Positions 9,186 through 17,388 of a stretch of DNA of 64,000 bases are shown here, in pieces (within the stretch, counting starts at the first letter, position 1; the number at the start of each line of letters is the position of its first letter). The stretch comes from Euryarchaeota archaeon. Lineage in GTDB: Archaea > Thermoplasmatota > SW-10-69-26 > JACQPN01. A program made the translations under genes and the position numbers. The notes under the pieces were generated by a model. The model worked only from the letters and a program-made list of their open reading frames with translations. It made no database searches and was not told where the DNA came from. Location: assembly GCA_016207515.1 (NCBI GenBank), contig JACQPN010000002.1, positions 76,350 through 140,349 on the forward strand. The letters run 5' to 3'.

Positions 9186-10925
9186 ATGAGGCAGGTCTCT
9201 AAGGCCGTCCTGGTCGGGGTCACGGTAATCTTGCTTTTTTTCCCGCTGGCCGCCGCCGAGACGACCGAATTGTCCGTCGAGGCGCCTTTCAAAGTGCTCG
9301 GCGACACCAAGGCCGAATTCGAGTCCGGGTGGCTTGTCGCATGGGCACCCGAGGGCCGAGACGTGGCGGGCGACGAGTTCAGCCTCTCGGCCAGCAGCAT
9401 CCCCTTTGCCGAGATCAAGGTCTACAACTACACGACGGAGTGCACCGTCGTCGACTTCAGCAACCCCCCGACTTTCTCGTGCCAGTTCGACCCCGAAGCA
9501 AGTCCGGTGGAAGTGGACTACGCGGACGAGGGGCCGCTCTCAGACGTCCGGGTCGAACCGCTTGACGACTTCGTCTTCGTGGCACGCCTCGGCCAGGGGA
9601 TAGCGGAGGAGGCTCCGGTGACCCGCGGGACCCTCGAGGTCTCCACCATCGAAGAGGGCGACTCTTCGACTTTGAGCGCGCTTGAGTCCAGGCGCTACAT
9701 CTACGCGACGGCCCAATCCGAAATCTGGTCGGAGACCGAGTGCGGGAGCAGGGTATGCCAACCGTATGGCGTGCGGTTCGAAAAGGATCGGCCGTACCTC
9801 GAGTTGGAGAACGGGTTGGCCACCGTCTCGGGTGGATCGCACATCTACATCTTCAACGGCAAGTTGCAGTTCCACGACCTGTCGAAGCCGGATGGCCGAA
9901 CGACGGAACTCATGGCCGGCAGGACCGCCTACACGGACATGCAAAACGGCATCCCCACCCGGCAAGTGGTCACGGTCACGTGGATAGTGTTGACCGATTG
10001 GACCGGCGGCTACGATATCCAAAGCTCATTGCCCATGCGCGCCTTCTCGCAAGGAAGCGAGGTCGTCCAATACAAGGGGCTAATGGACTTCAAAGACCCC
10101 ACCGGTTCCGCCGCGATCAACGGGAACCTCACGGAATTCGTGGGCGAGGACACGGAGATCGCCGGCGAGATGACCGTGATGGGGATCGACGCCGGCTCCC
10201 ACCGCTCGGGCGGGACCACGCTGACTTTCCAGGTACTCAACGATGCCGCGCCGCCGATACCCCCGACGCCGCCCCCGATCGTCGAGGACGAAGGCTTCGC
10301 GCGTGGCGTCGTCGCCGCGACCGCCGCGACCTCAAGCCTTGGCCTTGCCGCTTACTTCTGGCCTCGCCTCAAATGGCTCGCGACCGTGCCTCTCATACCG
10401 CTCTACACGCGAATCGCGAAGGACGAGGTGCTGGAGCACGGCAAACGGGAGGAGATCTACAATCTCATCCGCGAAGAGCCGGGAATCCACGCTCACGAGA
10501 TCAGTTCCAGGGCGCAGATAGGGTGGGGCACGACCGTGTACCATCTTCGGATGCTGGAGACGAACAAACTCGTTACCGCGCAGTATTCCGGCCGCTACAA
10601 GCGGTTCTTCGCGAACACCGGTGGGTTCTCCCAGAACAAGGACATGTACGCGGCGTTGAAGAACCCGACCACCGCGAAGATTGCCCAAGAGATACTCAGG
10701 AACCCCGGCATCACGCAGAAGGACATCAGCAAGGCCATCGGCATCACGCCGAGCCTCGTTTCCTGGCACATCGGCAAGTTGGAAGAGGCGAACCTTGTCC
10801 GCAGGGTGAAGGAAGGAAGGCTCGCACGGCATTACGCGGGCGACGGGTGGAAGACCTTGAACCTCCAGTTGCCGGGCACGCCCATAGGCGGCGAGGCTCC
10901 GCCCGGCGAGCGCGGTGCGGCATAA
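9186..10925 (+). CDS. Membrane-bound regulator: outside sensor domain plus two cytoplasmic winged helices
   Basis: A 579-residue product. A signal or anchor segment (KAVLVGVTVILLFFPLAAA) is followed by about 340 residues of beta-rich outside domain with four cysteines (TTECTV, FSCQF, TECGSRVCQPYG). A Pro-rich stalk leads to a membrane segment near residue 370 (GVVAATAATSSLGLAAYFW). The cytoplasmic part carries two winged helix-turn-helix units: EEIYNLIREEPGIHAHEISS...TTVYHLRMLE, then KIAQEILRNPGITQKDISK...SLVSWHIGKLE. It is thus a one-component sensor expected to bind DNA from the membrane. The ATG at 9186 fits a leaderless transcript. Ligand and targets are unknown. Confidence 0.75.
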   Translation: MRQVSKAVLVGVTVILLFFPLAAAETTELSVEAPFKVLGDTKAEFESGWLVAWAPEGRDVAGDEFSLSASSIPFAEIKVYNYTTECTVVDFSNPPTFSCQFDPEASPVEVDYADEGPLSDVRVEPLDDFVFVARLGQGIAEEAPVTRGTLEVSTIEEGDSSTLSALESRRYIYATAQSEIWSETECGSRVCQPYGVRFEKDRPYLELENGLATVSGGSHIYIFNGKLQFHDLSKPDGRTTELMAGRTAYTDMQNGIPTRQVVTVTWIVLTDWTGGYDIQSSLPMRAFSQGSEVVQYKGLMDFKDPTGSAAINGNLTEFVGEDTEIAGEMTVMGIDAGSHRSGGTTLTFQVLNDAAPPIPPTPPPIVEDEGFARGVVAATAATSSLGLAAYFWPRLKWLATVPLIPLYTRIAKDEVLEHGKREEIYNLIREEPGIHAHEISSRAQIGWGTTVYHLRMLETNKLVTAQYSGRYKRFFANTGGFSQNKDMYAALKNPTTAKIAQEILRNPGITQKDISKAIGITPSLVSWHIGKLEEANLVRRVKEGRLARHYAGDGWKTLNLQLPGTPIGGEAPPGERGAA

Positions 10926-11050
10926 GTCCGCCCAGGCGCCTCCAGTCTCCTCATTATTCCGAGCGGTCGATGATTCTCTCTTGTGGGATCCGAGGTGCCG
11001 GCCCCGGGTAAAGCTTTTTGAGCATAGGCGCCGAATCATAGTCGGTCAGG

Positions 11051-11458
11051 ATGCAGGCCCGTCCGGTCGTCACGGTCTTCGTTCGGCACGAAGGGAGGCT
11101 GCTCTTGCTTCGCCGGTCGAACCGCGTCGGGAGTTACCGTGGCCTCTGGGGCACGATAGCCGGGCACATCGAAAAGTGCACTGCCCGGGAGCAAGCGCTT
11201 CGCGAGATCCGCGAGGAGACGGGCCTTTCCGAAGGCGATGTGACGCTTTTCGCGGAGGGGCCGTCGTGGACCCTGGAGGACGGCGACCTCGGCATCGCGT
11301 GGGTGATACACCCGTTCCTTTTCGAGACCATGGCGCCGCAGAAGGTAAGACTCGATTGGGAGCACACGGCGATCGAATGGGTACGCCCCGAGGGACTTTC
11401 CGAGAAGCCTTGCGTCCCCGGTCTATCCGAAAGCCTTTCCCGCGTCCTCGCACAATAA
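11051..11458 (+). CDS. Nudix hydrolase family protein
   Basis: A 135-residue single-domain Nudix protein. The box reads GHIEKCTAREQALREIREET followed by GL, so the REXXEEXGL core that binds metal is intact. The first glutamate of the consensus GX5E is absent: the segment is one residue short and has Cys nearby. Nudix enzymes cleave nucleoside diphosphates linked to another moiety; the substrate cannot be told from sequence. WVIHPFLFE and the final acidic part fit an (d)NTP or sugar-nucleotide clearing role. An AGG lies just before the ATG. Confidence 0.85.
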   Translation: MQARPVVTVFVRHEGRLLLLRRSNRVGSYRGLWGTIAGHIEKCTAREQALREIREETGLSEGDVTLFAEGPSWTLEDGDLGIAWVIHPFLFETMAPQKVRLDWEHTAIEWVRPEGLSEKPCVPGLSESLSRVLAQ

Positions 11459-11495
11459 GGGGAGATATTAAGAGTGACAATCCGATGGCGCGCTC

Positions 11496-12437
11496 GTGCG
11501 CGCCACGGTCTTGATCCTTTCCGGTCTTGCCCTCACGACGATCTTCTTCACGCCGGTCCTCGCGCAGAAAAATGGCGAGCCAGTGGACGTGGGCGTCGGT
11601 CTTTACGTCATCTCCTTCGGGAACTACGACGTGAACAAGGGCACGTACACGATCGACTCGTACATCTGGTTCCGCTGGGACCCCGCGAAGGCCCCGTCGA
11701 ACTTCACGCCGCTCGCGTTCGAGTTCATGAATGGGAGGGCCTCCTCGAAAGAGAAGATATCCGACGACATCCTGGAAAGCGGGCAGCGCGAGGTCTGGTA
11801 TCGCGTGCAGGCGAACCTGTACAACGAACCGGTGTTCCGCGATTACCCGTTCGACCGCCAGGACGTCGCCCTATTGATCGAGGACACCGTCCACTCGACG
11901 GATGAGCTCGTCTACCATCCGCTCACGGGTCCCGAGAGCGTTGACAAGGATTTCAGGATATCCGGCTGGAAGATCGAGAACGTGGCGACGTCGAACGGCA
12001 CGAAGGCGTACCCGTTCGGGGAGGACTACTCGCGCTACTCTTTCGACGTCACGATCGTCCGCGAGCCCACATCGACCGCGATCAAGACGGTACTTCCCCC
12101 GCTCGTCTTCATGGCCGTGTCGGGGCTCTCGTTCTTCTTCGGCGCCGACAAGATCGCGAACCGCGTCGGGCTCTCGACCGCGATGCTCATCTCGGCAGTC
12201 ATGTTCCACATCAGCCAGACCTCGTCCCTTCCGCCGCTCGGGAGCCTCATCCTGATGGACAAGATCATGATCGCGACCTACACGTTCCTTGCAGGTAGTC
12301 TCGTCGTCACGACCGTGTTGCAGATCAACCAGGACGTCTGGAAGAGGCCGGACATGAATTCGAAGATAAACCGGTTGGGAGGGGCCGCCACCATCGTGGC
12401 GCCTATCGTGACGGCTGCGTTGCTCCTTGGGCTATGA
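11496..12437 (+). CDS. Pentameric ligand-gated ion channel homologue (Cys-loop superfamily type)
   Basis: A 313-residue protein with the full plan of prokaryotic pentameric channels. It has a signal peptide (VLILSGLALTTIFFTPVLAQ) and an extracellular beta domain with GLYVISFGNYDVNKGTYTID, YIWFRWDP and the hallmark YPFDRQ in place of a disulphide loop. Four membrane helices follow: M1 with LPPLVFMAVSG, M2 with NRVGLSTAMLISAVMFHISQ, M3 after LILMDKIMIATYTF, and M4 at the end. The RVGLSTAML...LPPLG...MDK order matches the ELIC/GLIC pattern. Such channels pass ions on binding a small ligand or protons. A TATA-like ATATTAAG near 11465-11472 makes the GTG at 11496 a leaderless start. Ligand unknown. 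Confidence 0.85.
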   Translation: MRATVLILSGLALTTIFFTPVLAQKNGEPVDVGVGLYVISFGNYDVNKGTYTIDSYIWFRWDPAKAPSNFTPLAFEFMNGRASSKEKISDDILESGQREVWYRVQANLYNEPVFRDYPFDRQDVALLIEDTVHSTDELVYHPLTGPESVDKDFRISGWKIENVATSNGTKAYPFGEDYSRYSFDVTIVREPTSTAIKTVLPPLVFMAVSGLSFFFGADKIANRVGLSTAMLISAVMFHISQTSSLPPLGSLILMDKIMIATYTFLAGSLVVTTVLQINQDVWKRPDMNSKINRLGGAATIVAPIVTAALLLGL

Positions 12438-12468
12438 GGCCGCCTCCTGGCCGCGAAGATGGACGGGC

Positions 12469-13368
12469 CTATTCCACCGGCGCCAAGTACCAAATTGGCT
12501 TTAGTGGCAACAGGTTTTGTTCGGCCTCGCGAACTTTCGCATAGTGGTCGATCCAAAGATCGAAGAATCGGTCTGCGTCCAAGAGCGTAATTCGCCGCGT
12601 TTCTTGCGCGCGGGCCAAATCCTCGGCATCCTTGGTGAAGCCACCGATTGAAACGTAGAGGCCGACGTCGTCGTGGCCGAGAAGGGACAGAAACGATCGT
12701 AGGGTTTCTACATCCACCTTCTGCACCTGGCGTTTGACTTGGACCTTGATGCGCGGCGGCTTTGTGCCGAGGGGGTCATTGCCGGCGATAATATCAACGC
12801 CCCCGTCTTTGCCCGGGGGAGCAAGCCAGGAGACATGATAACCCATAGCGCGAAGGAGTGCGGCCACTACTCTCTGGACGTCATAGGGCGGCATGGACCG
12901 AAGGTGTTGATCAATCTGGCTCCATGCGAGTTCGTCAGCTTCCTCGTAGGTGGCCGTTGTAAGGGCCGCGGCTGATTCAAGGCCTTGAGGGTCGTCGGCG
13001 TCATCAAGGTACTCGGGCTGCGTCGATTTCCATTCCTTGTAAAGTCTACGTGCCTCGTCGTTGAACTTCTCGGGGTCCGTGAAGTCTTCAAAGGCGGCTT
13101 TCCCTTCGCGAGTGAGGGTCCACCGCCCTTTGTTTTTTATTAGCCATCCCGCCTTCACCGTCGAGATGGTGGCGAATCGTACTATCTTTGTGTAGCGCGG
13201 TACGTTGGGCTCCTTGGGATAAGGCGCCTTTTCAAAATCCGTAAGGTTCAAGATTCTGGGAAGTTCGGCCACGATTTCTTGAACGTGTAGGCCGTCAGGA
13301 TGATGAAGAAGGAGTTCGAAGGCAGCCCGCTGAAATTCCCCGACGCGCTTTTTCTCAAGTTCCACCAA
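12469..13368 (-). CDS. mrr: Mrr-type restriction endonuclease
   Basis: A 299-residue protein with the Mrr layout. The N-terminal winged-helix part (about residues 1-95; EFQRAAFELLLHHPDGLHVQEI) is followed by a linker and a PD-(D/E)XK-type catalytic domain (about 155-260). The catalytic block is KDGGVDIIAGNDPL...IKVQVKRQ, where the Asp and QXK match the Mrr version of the motif. Mrr proteins cleave modified DNA (type IV restriction). It starts 7 bases after the stop of the hexulose-phosphate synthase gene, at TTG 13368 or GTG 13365. Its DNA is visibly less GC-rich than its neighbours, a sign of transfer. Confidence 0.88.
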   Translation of the reverse strand: MVELEKKRVGEFQRAAFELLLHHPDGLHVQEIVAELPRILNLTDFEKAPYPKEPNVPRYTKIVRFATISTVKAGWLIKNKGRWTLTREGKAAFEDFTDPEKFNDEARRLYKEWKSTQPEYLDDADDPQGLESAAALTTATYEEADELAWSQIDQHLRSMPPYDVQRVVAALLRAMGYHVSWLAPPGKDGGVDIIAGNDPLGTKPPRIKVQVKRQVQKVDVETLRSFLSLLGHDDVGLYVSIGGFTKDAEDLARAQETRRITLLDADRFFDLWIDHYAKVREAEQNLLPLKPIWYLAPVE

Positions 13369-13374
13369 CCGTCT

Positions 13375-14754
13375 TCACCCCACCGTCTTCTCCCATTTCT
13401 TCAACTTGAGGACCTTAGACAAAGTGGAGCCCCGCGCGATCTCCTCTCTCAAGCGGTCCTCCTGCTCCTTCACGTCGACGGCGCGGTTCGCGATCTCCTG
13501 CGCCCGCTCGCGCGGCAACACGACGACGCCGTTCTCGTCGGCGACGATCCAGTCATCGGTGCGAACGCGTTGCCCGCCGGCTTCTATCTCGACGCCGATC
13601 TCGCCAAAGCCCTTCGGGTCGCCCGCGTTCGGTCGGATGAGGCGGGCCCACGCTGGGAACGCTATCCGCCGGATCTCGTCCACGTCGCGTATCGAACCGT
13701 CGATGACGACGCCAGCGAGTCCTTTCGCTTTCGACGTGTGGCTCGCCAATTCCCCCCACACGGCCCTCTTGTCCCCATGCACTTTTACAACGATGATGGT
13801 CCCGGGTTCAGCCTGGTCTATCGCCTCCACGGGTTTCGCCCAATCGCCGTCCATCGTGCTCACCGTCAGGGCAGGTCCCACCGCTTTGGCTCCGATGAGA
13901 ACCGCGTTGATCCCGTCCATGGCGCCCTCCCGGTGCATCGCGTCGCTCACGTTCGGGGAACTGGCGATCATGAGCGCCTCGCGGATCTCCGCTGACGAGA
14001 ACTTCTTCATGCCGGCGCTCGGCACCGATTTGACCTCGTCGATGGCCTTGCGGATCGCGCGCGTTGCCGCAGTCGCGTCCTTCGCCTTGGTTATCGCTCC
14101 GCCCACGATGATTACCGAGGCGCCAGCCTCGACAAGAGGCGCCACCGTCTCGGACGTGAGGCCGCCCGCGACCGCGACGGGTAGCGACGTCGCTTTGACG
14201 ACGTCCCGTACCATCTCGATGGGCGAGCCGCCCTTCATCTGTTCGTCGACGCCGATGTGGAGAGCGACCAGGTGCGCACCGAGTCTTTCTGCCTCGGCCG
14301 CACGTTTCGGTGTGTCTTTGACTCCGATGAGGTCCACGATCACTTTGCCCCCGTATTTTCGCGCCGCTTCCACGGCCTCCATGATGGTGCCGTCATCAGA
14401 GACGCCGAGCACGCCAACGACCGACGCGCCGGCCTTGATGGCCATCTCCGTTTCGAGTCCACCCGTGTCCATGATCTTCATGTCGGCGACGATGTCGTTA
14501 CTTGGGAATTCCTTCCGGAGCGAGCGCACCGCGTCGAGTCCCTCGGACTTGATGAGGGGTGTACCGGCCTCGACCCAATCGGCCCCACCCGCGACAGCCT
14601 CGCGCCCGATTTCGAGCGCGCGATGGAGGTTCACGAGGTCGAGGGCGACTTGGAGTTTCACGCGCTGGCCCTTTGATGCTTTCGCGGACGCCGGGGACGA
14701 AGCGGTCGCTTTGCGCGTGCCTATCGTGGACGCGCGCGCGGACTTTCGCGCCAT
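13375..14754 (-). CDS. Bifunctional 3-hexulose-6-phosphate synthase / RraA-like protein
   Basis: A 459-residue fusion. Residues about 33-240 form the OMPDC-superfamily barrel of hexulose-phosphate synthase (VALDLVNLHRALEIGREAVA, ADMKIMDTGGLE, VDLIGVKDTPKRAAE, PVAVAGGLTSET). It interconverts ribulose 5-phosphate plus formaldehyde with hexulose 6-phosphate, the usual archaeal route to pentoses where the oxidative pathway is missing. Residues about 255-440 are an RraA/demethylmenaquinone-methyltransferase-like domain (GPALTVSTM, GVVIDGSIRDVDEI, WIVADENGVVVLP). The fusion is known in archaea; the role of the RraA part is not settled. The ATG comes 2 bases after the tpiA stop. The basic N-terminal 32 residues are unusual; a GTG at 14661 would remove most of them. 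Confidence 0.9.
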   Translation of the reverse strand: MARKSARASTIGTRKATASSPASAKASKGQRVKLQVALDLVNLHRALEIGREAVAGGADWVEAGTPLIKSEGLDAVRSLRKEFPSNDIVADMKIMDTGGLETEMAIKAGASVVGVLGVSDDGTIMEAVEAARKYGGKVIVDLIGVKDTPKRAAEAERLGAHLVALHIGVDEQMKGGSPIEMVRDVVKATSLPVAVAGGLTSETVAPLVEAGASVIIVGGAITKAKDATAATRAIRKAIDEVKSVPSAGMKKFSSAEIREALMIASSPNVSDAMHREGAMDGINAVLIGAKAVGPALTVSTMDGDWAKPVEAIDQAEPGTIIVVKVHGDKRAVWGELASHTSKAKGLAGVVIDGSIRDVDEIRRIAFPAWARLIRPNAGDPKGFGEIGVEIEAGGQRVRTDDWIVADENGVVVLPRERAQEIANRAVDVKEQEDRLREEIARGSTLSKVLKLKKWEKTVG

Positions 14755-14756
14755 GT

Positions 14757-15425
14757 TTACTTCAAACCCTCCAAGAGATCGGTGAGCGCCGCCGCGGGAT
14801 CACGGGCCAATACGACGCCGGAAGCGACGAGCACACCTTCTGCCCCGAGTTTCAACGCCGCCGCAACGTCCCGGCCGTCCTTGACACCGGCACCACACAA
14901 GACGCGCACATTCGGATTCACGAGGTGTACGGCATCGACAGAATTCCTGACGATGTTCGGGTCGGCCGTCGTGACAGAGATATTCCCCCCTATGAGTTCC
15001 GGCGGCTCCACCGCGACGAAATCCGGACCGATCCCTGCGGCCACCTTCGCGGCCTCCACGTCTCTTGCGCATATGACGCTCAAAAGGCTCTCCGAGCGCA
15101 GAGCTGCCGCCGCGTCTGCGGCGGTCTTCCAGTCGATCGGATGCTCCGAGTGGTTTAGAAGCGATCCGTGGCCTCCTGCCGCCCTGACTCCCGCGGTGGT
15201 GACCTTCCCCGTGTTCTGGCCCGGCTGCGTCGCATCGACGTGCTGCGCCAAAACGAGAAGGCCCTTGCCGGAGAGCCGATACAGGTCGAGCGCCTGGGCC
15301 GCGAGCATCACCGTATCGCGAGCCCCGTCGACGAGGCCGAGGGCGGTGGCAATCTTCGCCGCACCGTCGCCCGTCGCTTGCGGGTAGGTCTTGAAGTTGA
15401 CTATGATGACTGGAGCGCCTGTCAA
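14757..15425 (-). CDS. tpiA: Triosephosphate isomerase
   Basis: Archaeal short-form enzyme (222 residues) that interconverts dihydroxyacetone phosphate and glyceraldehyde 3-phosphate in glycolysis and gluconeogenesis. It has NFKTYPQATG (substrate Asn and Lys), the catalytic His in LLNHSEHPI and the catalytic Glu in AVEPPELIGG, plus the phosphate-binding LCGAGVKDGRD and GVLVASGVV. It starts at a TTG (15425), 28 bases from a TATA centred near 15453, so the message is probably leaderless. It is the first gene of the tpiA-hps/rraA-mrr run. Confidence 0.96.
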   Translation of the reverse strand: MTGAPVIIVNFKTYPQATGDGAAKIATALGLVDGARDTVMLAAQALDLYRLSGKGLLVLAQHVDATQPGQNTGKVTTAGVRAAGGHGSLLNHSEHPIDWKTAADAAAALRSESLLSVICARDVEAAKVAAGIGPDFVAVEPPELIGGNISVTTADPNIVRNSVDAVHLVNPNVRVLCGAGVKDGRDVAAALKLGAEGVLVASGVVLARDPAAALTDLLEGLK

Positions 15426-15510
15426 CGGGCGGAATGAGGAGGCCCCGGATTTAACCTTATGCCGGTCTTCCGCTCACGAGAAGGGTCTTGCGGCGATCCC
15501 GCCTCGTCCC

Positions 15511-17136
15511 TCATACTTCTACGAGCCCGTACGCCCCGTTCACGCCCAGCATGTAAACGACGCGCACGAGCGTCGTCCCCGTCGGGATGCTTCCAGTCTG
15601 GTTCACCGAAAGTCCGGTGTCGCAGCGGATCAGCGTCGCGCCGGTGTACCAGCACTGGTCGAAATCATTTCCAATGGTCGTCGTGATCCGGTAGGTCTTT
15701 CCGCCGCACGAGGACGCGACTGAGTGGTCGCGGGAACTCACGCCGTCGACGGCCACGCCATTGAGACCGATAAGCAGCGTACCGCCCACCGAGATGCACG
15801 GCGGATTCACGACCTCCGTCATACTCAGCGCGCTGCCGGTCAAGGCCGGATTGCCCGTGTCTGTTGGGGTTGCAGATACCGTCTTCGATCCCGTCGTGCT
15901 CCACGTATGAGTTTTTACCGCCGGATCGCCAGATTCCTTGCTCCCTGATGCCGGAACGCGCTCGACAGGGGAGCCGTCGCCCCAGTTTACCATGAGGTAC
16001 ACGCCCGGCATAGTAGTCGTGGCGGTGAAGGAACACGAGGTGATTTTGAAAGTGATCGTCGGATTCGGGTTGCACGTGACGTTCGTCATCACTGGAGGCG
16101 TCGACGCCGCGTACTGGATGTAACGCGCCGTCGTCACGTTCCCGATGTTCCAATGTGTCGCGATGTAATTGTTGCCCGACGCGCCCGGCCTGAAATAACT
16201 GTCGTGGCTGCAATCGAAGTGCTTGCGGTCCGTGCAAGTGGAGGTCGTGTATGTCGAATTCGAGCCTCCGTCCGAGTAGCACATGATGTCGAGGCCGTCG
16301 TTGCAGTGCCAACCGCCCGACGAATCCGGTGCCGTGAGCTGGACGGCGCCGAGATTATGGCCGTTCTCGTGCATCATTATCGTGTAGTCGCTGAACCCGT
16401 AGGTTATCCCGTACATGGCGCCCGCGCCGGAGTAACCGTTGTTGTAGTTGTCAATGATGGACCGGTCGTCGCCCCAGATGTTCCCTTGTCCCCCGTAGCC
16501 GCCGACGCCGTCGTCGTGTCAGACCCAGTACTTCGTCCTGTAGTCTGTGTAGCCACGGGAGGCAAGTTCGGATGTGATCGACGAGAACGTGTCGCTTCCA
16601 GAGACGGTGTCGAGCATCACGCTGTCCACGCGAAGCGTCGTCCCGTCGGAGAGGCATCGCATCTCGTAGTTCGCCACATAGCCGAACTCGGCGGCCTCTT
16701 CCCGGAGAACTCCGTTCACCTGGTTCATCATCGACCTAATGCTCGGAACCATCGTCGAAGAGCGGTTCGTCTTGTTAGGTGGATAGGTGTAGATGAGAAG
16801 ACCCGCATAAAGATCAGACGAGGGGGCGCAGGCGGGTGCCGCGGGTGGCGCAGCTGGTACGTCGGGTCCGCCGGAACCGGGCGCGGGCGGAGCAGGGTCG
16901 GGCCCATGCGAGTACATGATCGCCCCGTCCTGCCGTTTTATCGCCCACAGGCCGTTGTCGAGCCGACACGACTGGCCTTGCCCCGCGACATAAGTGAAGT
17001 CGTCGCACGGGAGTTGCGGCAAATCGTCGGGGGCCGCGGCGGCCGGGGTGACGGGCAGCGCGCCCGACAGCATCAGGAGGACTGTGAGAACGGCAGTGAT
17101 TGTGGCGGCGCGCGGTCTAAGTTCGTCGATTGGCAT
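15511..17136 (-). pseudogene. Secreted zinc metalloprotease with PKD-like domain, interrupted by one in-frame UGA
   Basis: One continuous frame from the ATG at 17136 to a stop at 15511 is broken only by TGA at 16519-16521. The first part (205 residues) has a signal peptide and a Pro/Ala-rich linker, ending in YRTKYWV. After the stop it continues with HDDGVGGYGGQGNIWGDD and the protease core IMMHENGHNLGAVQ (HEXXH), a WHCNDGLD cysteine site and the DIMCY Met-turn-like block. A PKD-like domain (VNWGDGSP) and a Cys-rich tail follow. Related secreted proteases often have Trp where the stop lies (YLVW-like), so TGG to TGA is the simplest account. Alternatives are a sequencing error or UGA readthrough. 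Other genes here use TGA as a normal stop. Confidence 0.7.
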
Positions 17137-17252
17137 GGGTCAGCCTTCCCGTCTTGGAAGAGATGCTCAGCCACCATCAACTTTTTCGTGAAGTACTATG
17201 AGAATCGCAGACCGCCAATTCGGCCTTCGCGAACCGAACCCGGTCCCGCAAA

Positions 17253-17388
17253 TCTATATTAACCCCTTTTATCATAGACGCAACTCCGCAGCCGTAGTAG
17301 AACCGTTTCCGTCCTTGTGGCGGGGTTCGCGTGGCAACGTGCCCGGCGCGACCGGTCGAATCCGGTCCGCTCCAACTACGGAGGTTCG
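17253..17388 (+). promoter_or_regulatory. Promoter and long leader of the uL1-uL10-uL12 operon
   Basis: TCTATATTAA at 17253-17262 is a strong TATA box; initiation near 17284 leaves a leader of about 105 bases, in contrast to the leaderless genes around it. The leader contains a perfect 6-bp hairpin, GACCGG (17350-17355) with CCGGTC (17362-17367), and a GGAGG site at 17380-17384 before the uL1 ATG. Archaeal uL1 is known to repress its own message, so this leader is the natural place for an operator; no uL1-binding motif was proven here. Confidence 0.5.

Noticed and set aside
13406-14785. 459-residue plus-strand frame opposite the hps/rraA gene
   Set aside because: It mirrors a clearly recognised enzyme on the other strand; such antisense frames are common in GC-rich DNA and this one has no family-like sequence.
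16519-16521. UGA reassigned to an amino acid in this genome
   Set aside because: TGA serves as the ordinary stop of many intact genes in the window (for example hps, the DUF58 gene, DUF92), so a general reassignment is excluded; only local readthrough or mutation remains.
17317-17388. Upstream-extended uL1 start
   Set aside because: The extra 24 residues are not family-like and lie in the leader; GGAGG fixes the start at 17389.
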